NCBI GenBank assembly: GCA_037127255.1
Contig: JBANSL010000006.1
Location: 81,937,350 to 82,001,349 of the forward strand
DNA: 64,000 nucleotides
Direction: 5' to 3'
Source of the DNA: Persicaria tinctoria
Lineage: Eukaryota > Streptophyta > Magnoliopsida > Caryophyllales > Polygonaceae
The number at the start of each line of letters is the position of its first letter. Positions within the stretch are counted from its first letter, which is position 1. Both the position numbers and the translations under genes were made by a program. Positions 24,867-35,880 of this stretch are shown one piece after another. Under the pieces are notes generated by a model that worked only from the letters and a program-made list of their open reading frames with translations, was not told the DNA's origin and made no database searches.

Positions 24867-27800
24867 TGTAACGGCCCAGAATTATGATTTTCGGGTTACG
24901 TTTCAAGGGATAAAACCCCTTGTTCGGATCTTGTAATCCAGGTACGGGTCGAGGTTTCAAACTCATTTTAAGATTTGTAGAAAGAGGGATTTCAAACCCT
25001 GAAACCTCGAAGGGCTGTTGGGTACCCTTAACCCGGCCTAAGACTATGTCGCGGAAACCATTTCAAACGGAAGTAAAGCGGAAGTAAACTACAGATACAA
25101 GTGCCACGGCGGAGCCGGGTCAAAACGGAGTCAAAAGTATAAATCCAAAACAATATAATCAGAGTCTGGTGAAGTCTATAACTCCAGCGCTCACTCTCCG
25201 CCGACAAAATGACCCGCGCAATAAGCAAACAGCACCGATAGGATGAACATAAATAATTCCTAAAAAAAATTGATTTGGGGCGGGATCAGATCGATGCCCA
25301 CTTAACTCTGCATCCCAACCATAAGCACACATATACGCTATACCTAATAAAGATGCTCTAATGCAGTACGAAATTCAAACACACTAGCATGCTCCTAGTT
25401 CATAATATTGTGCAGAAATACTGTAAAGGTCCCAAGACAATGCCAAGTGGCATATCCCTCTCCTAACTCCACCCCTTCCGACAGGCGGAGACTGGCCAGC
25501 TCGTGAATGCATTCATTCATCATCGGGGGGCACGCATGCCTAACCCGCTCCACAATAAAGCCCGCAGGCATATCATAATATAAGGAAGTACTCGATTGAC
25601 TCAGGGTACCCGATGAGGCTGGGCTACCCTATGACCCTAGCAAAGACTTCTAGGATTATCACAGATAACGGCCGTTCTGTTTACATACGCACAAAGAAAT
25701 AGAATGCTCAATGATCGATGCAACCTAGCATGGTACTACATGGCATGCTGATCATGAATGCAAGCACCTAGTATATCATGCACCTAAAGCAGGGAATAGC
25801 TCTATTCAATCTGAGTAAGCTCCGAAGAGACTTACCTGAAGATGCAGAACAGCAGGATAATACAAGCAAGGGCCCAATGCAAGTCCAAAAGCAATACACA
25901 CCTATCATCAAGTCAATTCCATAAGCTACCAGACCGATATTCATACATACGAAACCCAAGTTCCCAACATACTCAAAACCAACCGATAGTGAAACCGTTT
26001 TCCAAAACCTTTCCGATATGATCAACATCAACCAAAATCATTCTTCAAATCAAACCCCGTTGATAAAATTGTACCAACCATATTTTTTTTCCAAACTCTT
26101 AAATCTCAAATTAAGTCAACTCATATTCTAGATAATTTCAAATCATACTTGTCCAAATCAAGAGGAAGTATCAATTCTCCAAGTCAACCCCAACCTTGTT
26201 TTATCAAAATATTCTGGCATTTTTGGTTTCAACACATCAAATCCTTTAAGAATCATTTTCGGACGACTTAAAACATTTTCTAAATAATTTAGCAACAATA
26301 TTTATCTAAAATAACATTAAAATAACTCCATCTTTATAATCCCCATTTATAAAACATATTAAATAAATACATATTCCCAACAATATCACTTTTAAATAAT
26401 TTTATAATATAATAATAATTTCAGAATTTATATTTAACACAAAATCTCAGATATAATAATAATAATCCATTCAAATAAACATATATAATAACTATATACA
26501 ACATAAGGTATAACACATTTAACATAACACATAAAATAACACCCTTTTAAATAAAACAATACAACCCAATCCAACAAGCCCAAAACTCAACCCGGTCTCA
26601 GCCCAAACCCGAGCCCGTAGGAGAAGCCCAACCCGGAAGGAAACTCGACCCAGCTCAGCTCTCCCAGCCCCAAACCCGGTTCAACAAAAAAAATAAAAGA
26701 AAGGAGAAGAACCCGGTTCGGCCAGAAAGAAGAAAAGAGGGCTAACCCGTCTCCTCCCCGCTTCTCAGGTCTGCTTCTTCCCCACGAGAGAACCGAACCC
26801 CGGAAATCCGACCAGAAGAAGAACGGAAGAGAAGGGAGGAATCCCAGGGCCGGCCGGAATCGTCTCGATCTCACCCCGATCTCTCTCGGGTTCACTCTCA
26901 GACAACCCAACCAGAATAAACCAAGGAAAAGAGAGGGAACGATGCTCACCGGAGGGGAAATCGAAGGTCGTCGGAAAGCTCTCAACGGAGTCGATGGTGC
27001 TCGCCGGAGTCGGGATCAGCCTCTTTTGGTCTAGTAAGGAGGAGGAGTTAGTAAAGGTACTGTTTTGCAAGGTTTTGAGTCGAAACGGAACAAAGAAACG
27101 AAACCGACCTCGGATAAGCGAAGATAGAGGGGGGAGAAGGAGAGAGGTGGCTCGGCGATGGCTCCGGCCTAGGGTGCTACTCCCAGATGCTGTTGTTGCT
27201 ACTGATTGGAGAGACGCAGCTGCTTCTGCTTAGACAAGGATGGGGAGATGTGGGAGCTGCTCGGGGAGTCGGGGCTTGAATGTCGACGGTTTCGACAGGG
27301 AAATGGCGGTGGCGCCTAAAGCGACGAGAAGGCGAGGCTGGGTGGCGATGGGTTCCTGAAATCGGCCAACAGAGGGATATTTAGGGTGAACTTGGTGCTC
27401 GGATGAAACAGGGGAGCAAGGGTTGCGACTGTCTCACGGCGACGATGAACGCCGAGGAGGAGGAAGGAGAAGCCGCCGGTTAGGCACAGTGGTGGTGGTT
27501 TCCTGATTTCTGCAGAGAAGGGAAAAGGAGAGAGAGAAGGAAGGCCACCTCTGGGTTTTTTGTTTGTTCATTTTCTGGGTTTTAATTGCAGGGAGCAAAA
27601 TGGAAGAGGGAGGATTGCATAGTACAAAATGGGGGAGAGACAGCAATGGGTTTGGTTGTTTTCTTTTAAAATCTGAGATTGTGGTGTGAGAATTGACCTA
27701 TAAAAGGACAATTTGGTATAGCTGTACAATATAAAGGGAAATTGCGGGGGATAGGGTGGGCATCTCGTGAGGTCTGTGAGAGAGAGAGAGAGGTGTGTGT

Positions 27801-28159
27801 TAAAGAAAAGGAAGAAAAAGGAAAAGAAAGGAAAGCTCCAAATTTCAAATACCCGAAATATAAGCTTGAAATCTGCTCACTCGACCTTATTCCGACGCGT
27901 TTAAAATACTTCTAAATTTTCCAAATCCGAATTTAGTAAATGAAGTTTGAATATTATTTTCCACTACTCGACATATAACAACGAGGTATAACATATTTTA
28001 AATTTTCAATTAATAATGTCGGAACTCGCTTCAAAAGATTTAGAATAAATCTAATAGCTCGAGGATAAAAAATTTCAAATCTTCCGAATCATAGAATTTG
28101 AACCATTTTAAATCACTATTTCAATAATATATAATATTATAAATTTTTCGGTCTTTACA
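24867..28159 (-). repeat. Element E 5' LTR
   Basis: 3293 bp, the same ends as its partner. It abuts the primer site on its left and the CCGGT target duplication on its right. A minus-strand frame of 132 codons (26587-26985) extends the 120-codon frame of the other LTR; a few substitutions alter it, with no sign of protein-level constraint. Confidence 0.9.
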
Positions 28160-28164
28160 CCGGT

Positions 28165-29374
28165 GACCCTCCGGCGCGGCTTCGACGGCCTCCTGGCGCC
28201 TCGACAAGGTGTGGCAGTGGACGGAGTCGGTGGCTACGAACTTCTGGCGACTCCGGTGGCGGTGGTCTTTGGCAGCGGCAGCGGCGGAGGACGGTGGTAG
28301 GTGGTCGGAGACTAATCCCAGCCATTGGGCCTTTTTGATTTTGTAAGTTTTTTTTGACAAATTTTGTGAATGGAATTGTTCAGAGAGATGAAAAGAACGA
28401 CATGGTGTGGATGAGGAGCTCGGGTTTTGAATTCCAATGGTGAAATTGAGTCCCAACAACTTCGATGAACTAGGCCCTTAATCCGATTTAAATTGTGAAC
28501 GGAAAATTAAATTAAGAAGGGGAAACGATTCGTATTAAAGAGGTGAATCAATTCTAGCAATCAATTTTGATCTTCATCCTTATCTTCCAGGTCGATTTGA
28601 CGAATTACAAATCCTAGGGTTTTTGAATTTGGACGGAATAGGGGCTCGGTTCCTAATTTAAAACATCAATTGATTGTGCATTGATGAATAGAATTAAATT
28701 TGGGATAAGACTCGTGTGTAAAACGTCTTGAATTAAAGCCGAATTATCCAACCTCCATTGAAAGTTGAAGGCGACCGTACGCAGGGAGGAGGAAGAAGAT
28801 GGTGGTTCACCCGAACCGGTTTTCCATTTTATTTATTTATTTTGATTTGGTTCGGTTCACCCGGTTTAATAGAATATAATCCTTGGGTTTTTATATATGA
28901 CATAATATATAGATAAAAAAAATACATAACTACAATATAAAATAAATCTCTCTCACACACACACACACATATATACCATTTTTAATAAATCACAATATGT
29001 GCTTTTATTTAATTAATTATTTGAAAGTAAATTTTATAATATAATTATTTACTAGAAATAACTTCCAAACTTTATAGTAATGTTATTAGAATCATAATTT
29101 CACTCTAACCTTTTAATCGTGAGTCATAGTTATTTGGTGTAAAATGATATCATATTGAGTACTGAAATAATTTAACAAAGACGTCTTTCAAATAAAAGAA
29201 TAAAATAATGAAATCACATCAACCTTTATTATTTAAAACAAACGTAATGTTTTATCTTAGTTAAAATAAGTTTCACTCTTAAAATCATAATGTCCTACTG
29301 AATTTTGATGTTCGGAATAATAAGAACCGAAGACTAAGATATAAAAATTTATACAAATTCCTTTATTTTAAATT
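28165..29374 (-). repeat. Element F, left LTR, piece 2
   Basis: This DNA resumes after the E insertion and ends at the 9-bp duplication of the Mutator-like element. It begins with a GC-rich leader-like block (28165-28310) and becomes AT-rich after 28830, with a CA/TA microsatellite near 28955-28975. Its assignment to F is inferred from the two target duplications, since the right LTR of F does not cover this part. Confidence 0.5.
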
Positions 29375-30579
29375 GAGAAAATTTGCGCCGAATGCGCAAA
29401 TTTTCGGCCAAATAAGCTAAATATACACGTTTTTGTAAAATTTGCAAAAGTATACATCCGTCCTTTTTAATTCTTTATACAAGCAGCCCAGTTCTCCTCC
29501 ACACAGATCCGGCACCGTCATCCACTTAGAACGCCGACAACAACACTGCCTCTCCATGTTCCCTCTATCTCTCTTCTTCACCACAAATCTGCCTCTCCAT
29601 TCGCAAACCATCTCCCTCGCCTCTCTGGCCGTCGTCTGATTCGCCGCTCCGGGGGAAGGGAAACCGAATGTCGACGCGGGATGTCGCGGTGGAGGAGCCT
29701 TCCTCTCCCTCCTCTACATCTGTCAGCGACTGATGAGCTAGATCTGCGTGATTTTGGCCACCGGAATCGTTTCTTCTCCTGGTTCGATTGGAGTGGAATC
29801 TCAGATCTGGAATCGTTTCATCTTCAATCTCAGATCTGGAATCGTCTGTTTTTGAAGGTTTGAGCTTCCCTTCTCTGTCTTTTGTGTACGATTTCTTTCG
29901 GTTTAGTGTGGTGTGCAATGGTGTTGACCTATCAATTTGATGTTTGGGAACTACAATTGAAATGGATCTGCATTGCTGTTGATTAATCTCAAGTGAAATT
30001 GGAAGATCCTGTAGGATTAAGCTCCCTAATTTGATGCTCCAATTCACTAATTGAAGACCTCAATTTTGCTGATGTCTTGTGCTACTGTTGTCTGCGGAAA
30101 ATATTCATATAACCATTGTGTATGCTTTGTTTATGTTTTGGAACAAAACTATTTGTTTCTCTTGATTCATAATCCTTTTTGTTATCAAAATCATGTGATA
30201 GGTTACATTTGTTGGTTGATATATTCCAGAATATATCATGTGATTGCATTTGTATACCTTCAAAAACCGTGTCAGCATGGGGGTGAAGATGGTGCTGAGG
30301 AGAGATTGAATTAGCATATAAAGATGAAGTTACTGCCATGTATACAAGTTGGTGTTAGCAGGAGCGAAATTTGGGTTAGAGTATTCAATCTTATGTTAGA
30401 TTCTTGAAATCTCAGTTGCTACTTTGCATTTGTATAGCCATGACTTTATATTTACACTCATGTTAGATCCTGTAGGATGAATATTTGCTCGCCAATGCAG
30501 GAGATTTCTGAAAGTGTGAATAGAAAATGGTTTTAGGAGATTTGTCGTCTTTCTAAATATGTATGTCAGCAACTCAAAT

Positions 30580-30889
30580 AACGAATTGGTTGGTTTTGCT
30601 CACCTCCATTGGCGATGACGTCTCTGTCAACATTGCGGCTGCTCTTGGGGCTCAAACTTCCTGGTTTTGCAAGTCGATTACCACTTGCTGCAGCTACAAC
30701 AATTGAGCTGTGGGCTGTAGGACTATTATCACCTTCTGTCTTATAAGTCCCAGCAGCTAGTACTGCACTGAGAGATTCGTCTGCACTGAGAGAATCGAAG
30801 TGGTGAACCGTCAGCGTTGACGAACGAACGGGTCCAATCATCCAGTCATGGCTGCTGATGCAGAGCCTCTTGAGATCCTCCTCCACCAT
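30580..30889 (-). pseudogene. Possible captured gene fragment inside the Mutator-like element
   Basis: A minus-strand frame of 107 codons starts MVEEDLKRLCISSHDWMI and continues through SLSADESLSAVLAAG and SPKSSRNVDRDVIANGG. The last of these is directly followed by GTGAGCAAAACC, which looks like a splice donor at about 30604. Codon use and composition are more genic than in the surroundings. I do not recognise the family. It may be one exon of a captured host gene in reverse orientation. The short frame beyond the donor (to 30566) is probably intronic. Confidence 0.35.
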
Positions 30890-32075
30890 CCATTGCTTGT
30901 TGAAGACAAGGTACTTGTTTAAAAATGATAAAAGTCTAGTAATTCCAATGATAAGTTAGGTCGAGGACGAGTTTGGATATGGGTTAAATTGGGTCTGTGT
31001 GTCTTCAGGTCAATTTAAAATTGGTCAGACTGATGCTAGATGGCGACTGAATCTGTTCGTAGATCGGCGATTCAACTGCCGCAAGTCCTCCTCCTCCTTG
31101 CCCGATTTCCGTCTTCTTTCATGTACGCCCGAATCTGGATTTGCGATCCTCTGCGCAGCGATCTCCATGTGGTATGTTCTCGTGCTGACATGGTCTTCCT
31201 CGAGGAGGAGGAGGAGGAGGAGGAATACTTCATCAGATTGAAGGTATGATACTCAATTTCTCAATTTCTCGAGAAGGAGGGGCAATTGCGGGATTGCTGA
31301 CATGGTGTTCTGAATCCTTGACATGTGAATCGATGCCGGAGGTGACGCTCTTCAACTCCGTCAGCGCTGACATGGTCGGTTCTTGCTTCAGTGTTTATAA
31401 ATGGGATGTTTGCCCCACTATTGAGAAAAAGCATAAAAGAGGGTCTTTTGGCTTTGCTGAAGATTTCAATTTCATGGGTTTTTACTGTTTGCTGTTTAGA
31501 TCTATAAAGCTTTTTCTGTGTATACTATTTCCATTTTTTTGTCATGGTTGTTAGGGTCAGGGGTAATTTTTGGTCAGTGCCAACTAGTGAAAGGTAAAAA
31601 TGCTGCAAGGTTTAAACTTTAAAGCACTTTCCAATTGCATTCATTGTGCAGCTGTGTAGGTAGAAGTGGTGGCTAGGTGCCATATGGGTTTGATGAGTAC
31701 TCACTACTGCAGGGATCAATTTGGTCTTTTGTACTTGTAGGAAAAAAAATAATTTAATTTGGGGATTGAAGAAAATTTTGCTTGTTGTGTAAAAGGTCTG
31801 TTGACTTGTGAGAGCTTTCATTTCAAGGACTTGCTATCAGTTGATGGTTTGCTATTTGTTGTTTCTAATCACTGTGTGGTTTCTAACCCCTTCTTTAATC
31901 CTCTTTGCAGTGAGAAGCTGTGTGTATGTGTGAATTCATTTCATGAGTTATCCTTTGTTTCTCACTACCAAAAATAAAATAAAATATTCGTTTTTTTTTG
32001 GTAGAACACTCCTTTGTCTCTTTGTTCTCCTCCTTTTATATTTTTAATGACTTAATACGTCAAATGTATTGAGCT

Positions 32076-32480
32076 TCGATGTCATCACTGTCGGCGTCAA
32101 CATCCTCGTAGAGGGTGTGAGCAATGTTGACGTCAGCATTCCCGACGTCATTGCCGTCGACGTCAGCATAATCGACGTCATCACCGATGGCGTCAGCATT
32201 CCCGACGTCATCGTCGGCTGCGTAGCATCCTCGTAGACGGCGTCAGCATTCCCGACGTCGGTGTCAACATCCCTCAAACGGTGTCAGCATCGTCGACATC
32301 CCCGGTGTTAGCATCGTCGACGTCCTCCGCGTCAGCGTTGTCGGAGTCTGCGGTGTCAGCAATGCGGACGTCAACATTCTCGACGTTGGCGTCAGCACCG
32401 ACACGTGGGAAAAAAGAAAAAAAAAGTTGGCGTTAGCATCCTTGTAAACGGTGTCAGCATTCCCGACGATAACGTCAGCA
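32076..32480. repeat. Minisatellite rich in TGACGTC/GACGTCA words
   Basis: About a dozen imperfect copies of a GCGTCAGCATTCCCGACGTC-like unit, spacing variable around 20-45 bases. Many contain GACGTCA, the core of CRE/C-box type bZIP sites. It lies in the right subterminal part of the Mutator-like element. The 77- and 95-codon minus-strand frames here are threonine- and leucine-rich readings of the repeat. Confidence 0.8.
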
Positions 32481-32672
32481 CTGACGCGCGCGGAAAAAAA
32501 AAAATCTGCTGACGTGGGAGGGGGGGCATGCTGGAGGGGGATGGGGAACATAGGAGGGGCACAAGGCTTTGTGGTAGTGTTGTGTATAGTTTTGCAAAAT
32601 TCCCAAAATCTTGTATATTTGGCTAATTTGGCGTTTGTATTTGTATGTTCGGCAAATTGACCCTTTTAAATT

Positions 32673-32737
32673 TTTAACATTCTTTTTATTTGCTTAAATT
32701 AAAATAGAAATACCCAAAAATACTTTGAGGTATTTCA
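32673..32737 (-). repeat. Element F, left LTR, piece 3 (LTR start)
   Basis: In element orientation it begins TGAAATACCTCAAAG. The purine tract AAGGGGGGAG (plus-strand 32741-32750, opposite strand) lies directly before it, as a polypurine tract must. This fixes F as a minus-strand element whose 3' LTR is the left one. Confidence 0.7.
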
Positions 32738-34308
32738 TATCTCCCCCCTTAAAAATAAGTTTTGACCCGAAACTTTGACAAGAAAAGTAGTAGGGAGAAA
32801 TGATATGAAAAAAAAAAGGTTGTGTAATCGGAAGCTTTGTTATCATGAGAGGTACAAGGTGATGGATGAATTCTTAGAGCTCGATTTAATAAAACGCCGT
32901 TTGATGGAAAGAATTGGTGTCACTACTCATTAGTTGTCTTGGGTCCCTTGTTGCCAATTGCCGAGAACAACCATGGAGATGAAACTTGTAGATGATATAC
33001 TTGAGCACTTCGAGAATCGGATTTGATATTTTTATGGTTACTTGAATACACTATGGTGTGGTATTGCTCAAAGAGCAAAACAACCTAATTACTTCAATTG
33101 TAGTTAGTTGTTCACCGAACTCATTCTGGCTAAAGTTTGAGAATTATTTAACTTACAATTGTCTCTTAACTTAGGCCGAATCACGTACGATTAAGATACT
33201 TTTCAATGATTATTTTTTGAACACTTTTGACTATATATTAAATTTAGCATAAGTTAGTCAACTCTTATCACACAATGAACATGGTCTCCCAGTCTACCCT
33301 TGGCGTTCTTCTCAACCCCACGAGGCTTCCTTTCTCAGGTTACCAAATGGTCGCGCGGTGGTTTCAAAGGCAGCCACTATAGGCAGAACTAGTATCCTAT
33401 TCAAGTGTGATGAGTACTCCGTATGAAACGAGTTCTTCTTTAGGTCTTCTTCAAAGCTGATGACTAACACGTTGTCTTGTGTTTTATCTTCTTCTCGAAT
33501 GTGGTTTATATTCTATGCAAAAAAAATCAATGGGGAAATTTTCTCCAACATTAGCCAGTGGGAGTTCGGAGCACAGTTGAAATAATGTCATCATGACATT
33601 ACACCTAGATTGGATAGAGAACGTATGGAGTCACTACTAAAGTCTGAACGGAAGAACACAATGGAAGCATAACGTTTTACCCTGTCAGTCGGGCAACACA
33701 AGGAATGGACGATCTTTCACCACCCATATGATACACTAGGAGATTTCACTTCTTCACCATAGGAGAATATCGTATGAATCACGAACACTTAATACTCGTA
33801 TCGACATATGTAATATATGACTTCGAAGTAGAAAAATGATAAGGCTTGAAGCTGCTAGGAATATATCACTTGAAATGCTTTAAGTGGTTTAGAGTCGATC
33901 TCGAGAAGTTTGAGTTGAGACATTAGACTTCAACGTAATTCAACAACCTTAAAAATCTTTCACAGTATACATATTAGCCAATTCACTTTCAAAACATTTT
34001 GAAATTTGATACCATGTTTTATCACATTAAGATTTATACATAATCCTAACTTTTTACTTGGAAAATTCACTTAAGAAAGCTTTTACGTATAACCGAGTAC
34101 ATATACCAACGATCAAAAGAATATGTTAAGAATAATCAAACACTTGAACACATGAAACAAATTTTAAATATTTAAAAAAAAAATTATGGAAGCTTAACAC
34201 ATACTTTCAGGAATGAAAACCTTACACTGAAAACATTTGAAAGGAATTTTAGCGACTCACATAGTTCCAAAGCTTAATATTTTACAATATGAAAATCACA
34301 TTGATTAT
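32738..34308 (-). other. Element F interior, left part (polypurine tract side), non-coding
   Basis: On the minus strand it ends with TTTCGGGTCAAAAC and then AAGGGGGGAGATA directly before the LTR, matching the usual 3' end of chromovirus-like interiors. No gag or pol motif is visible. Interrupted at 34304-34308 by the ATTAT duplication of element B. Confidence 0.55.
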
Positions 34309-35750
34309 TGATAGCATGCATTTAGGTAGGCATAATAGGTTGCATTTAGCTTATTTAAGATGCATTTCATCCATGATTTGATTACAATTTGCATATTTGC
34401 TCTCTATGTTGGTGGAATCGGAATCTACACGTTTTTATTGATTATTTCAGGTAATGGTAGATCCGAGGAGAAGACATGGGTTGATAACGAATTGGATGAG
34501 AATGTCTAGTTGATCGAAGAAGCTTACATGAAGATCTCAAGAGGTCCTGAGAAGAAGAAGCGAACCTAAACGAAGAACAAGTCTGCAGAAGTTGTCGCCA
34601 GACATGCTGAACTTGTTTTGCACTTTCTGGAGGCCTCGGTTGTCCGATCGACTATTATGACCATGCGTTGGAAAGCTCTTTCAGAGGGCTACAACTTTCA
34701 TGTTGACGTCGAGAGCTGATTCAAGACGGAATTTCCGTGAAAGACCAATGCAGCGCCCGCCGCATGGTTTGCCGCGCCCGCCGCCAGGGGCGGTATTCAT
34801 GCTGCGCCCGCCGCATGGTTTGCTGCGCCCGCCGCAACTTTGCGGCGCCCGCCGCACGGACAGTCGGCGCGCCGTTTTGAGGAAAAAAACCCAAGTTTCT
34901 ATTATGTTGGTTTGAGGCCGACTTGGATGTTTTATTAGGCCACTTTTAGGTTATTTTTCATTAACTTCCATTCTATTCTTACGTTCTATCAGACAATTGG
35001 AGAGAGAGCGATGTTCGCCATGGGCGACTAAACTCTCTTCGTTCTACCTACAATTTGAAGCTTTATTTGGATTGAATTGTGAGTTTCTAATTCTTGTTCC
35101 TTATTTCCAATATTGAATGTTTCGACTTCTTTGTGCTTGAATGTTTGATTGTTTTATTCTATCTCGACTGATCAACTTGATAGAATCAATTCAATTGCTA
35201 GGGTTTTGTAGATTCCTGATTGCGAACCTTAACCCAAGTGGCAAACTTGTTCCTTTGGGGCTGATTGAACTAATTGAATGAGTAGGAAGTTGAATGTGTT
35301 GTTAAATCCTTCTTTAGGGACTGCAAATACCTTGGTTAATCTCTGAACTTAAAGCTATTAATTGGGTTAAATCCTTCTTTAGGGACTGTTCGATTGATAA
35401 GGGTTTCTAGGACTGATTGGACTAGTAACTATATTAGGTCGGGACAAGGGCATTCATAGGAAACCTAAAAGGACAAGAGGACGTTACAATATCAATTCAA
35501 CCAAATAAAGTGGATAGTTGTAGGTAGAGCGATCTTCTCTAAATTGTTTTGCATCAATTTTGTTTATAGTTTATTTTGTTTTCTTTCTTATTTCAATCAC
35601 CAAAAACCCCCCTTTCACTAATTGGTAAATACACATTGTTGAGAAATACTTGATTCTCTGTGGGATCGACCTCTTACTTGCTTGCTATACTAGTTTGTAG
35701 GTTTTGAGTTTTATTTTGATACGGTTTAGGCGACTAAAAACCGCTCATCA
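34309..35750 (+). repeat. Element B 5' LTR
   Basis: Starts TGATAGCATGCATTT and ends ACCGCTCATCA. It includes a GC-rich stretch (34745-34870) built of GCGCCCGCCGCA units with a CATGGTTTGC spacer. The 71-codon frame through that stretch (34700-34915) is a reading of the repeat. Confidence 0.95.
34745..34870 (+). repeat. GC-rich minisatellite in the 5' LTR of B
   Basis: Repeated GCGCCCGCCGCA (with CATGGTTTGC between several copies) in otherwise AT-rich DNA. One 21-bp unit fewer than the matching stretch in the 3' LTR at 38722-38870. Confidence 0.9.
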
Positions 35751-35753
35751 AAT

Positions 35754-35771
35754 TGGCGCCGTTGCCGGGGA
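35754..35771 (+). other. Primer-binding site of B (tRNA-Asp)
   Basis: TGGCGCCGTTGCCGGGGA, three bases after the 5' LTR. It is complementary to the 3' end of plant tRNA-Asp including CCA, the primer used by Athila-type elements. Confidence 0.9.
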
Positions 35772-35880
35772 ATCAAGTTTATTTCTTTGTTGTGTGTATT
35801 TATTAATTTTTGTTTATATATCTAACTTTGTTGTGAACCTATCTTACGGTTCACAACACCCTTGCTACTAACTTTTTAAG

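Larger units (their letters stand above)
16318..28159 (-). mobile_element. Element E: large non-coding LTR retrotransposon (LARD-like), complete
   Basis: Two LTRs of about 3.29 kb (16318-19605 and 24867-28159) flank a 5.26-kb interior. The 5-bp target duplication CCGGT is exact (16313-16317 and 28160-28164). Orientation is minus: a TGGTATCAGAGC primer site, complementary to initiator tRNA-Met, lies just inside the right LTR, and a CTCGGGGACAAGAC segment typical of the 3' end of chromovirus interiors lies just inside the left LTR. No gag, protease, reverse transcriptase or integrase motif was seen. E must use enzymes from a relative. It sits in the left LTR of F. By eye the LTRs differ at roughly 45-50 positions, mostly transitions. 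Confidence 0.9.
29375..32663. mobile_element. Mutator-like element with gene-like cargo (Pack-MULE candidate)
   Basis: The flanks are an exact 9-bp duplication, TTTTAAATT (29366-29374 and 32664-32672). The left end starts GAGAAAATTTGCGCCGAA and the reverse complement of the right end starts GGGTCAATTTGCCGAACA. Further in, both carry an AGCYAAATATACA word and a TTTGCAAAA-TATACA word, so the TIRs are long but imperfect. There is no transposase. The interior holds GC-rich exon-like blocks (29480-29870, 30580-30890, 31020-31240) and a minisatellite. This arrangement of genic fragments between MULE ends defines Pack-MULEs, but the donor genes are not identified here. Confidence 0.7.

Noticed and set aside
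30566..30889. Considered as a SUMO- or NEDD8-type protease fragment because of VHHFDSLSADE
   Set aside because: Only a short resemblance. The His-Asp-Cys catalytic framework is not visible, so no function is assigned.
34700..34915. 71-codon Arg/Pro-rich frame, repeated as 78 codons at 38673-38909
   Set aside because: It reads the GC-rich minisatellite in the B LTRs; the length changes with unit number.
35754..35771. tRNA-Asp-like sequence considered as a tRNA gene (also 44318 and 55244)
   Set aside because: Only the 18-base complement of the tRNA 3' end is present, directly after an LTR, so it is a primer-binding site.
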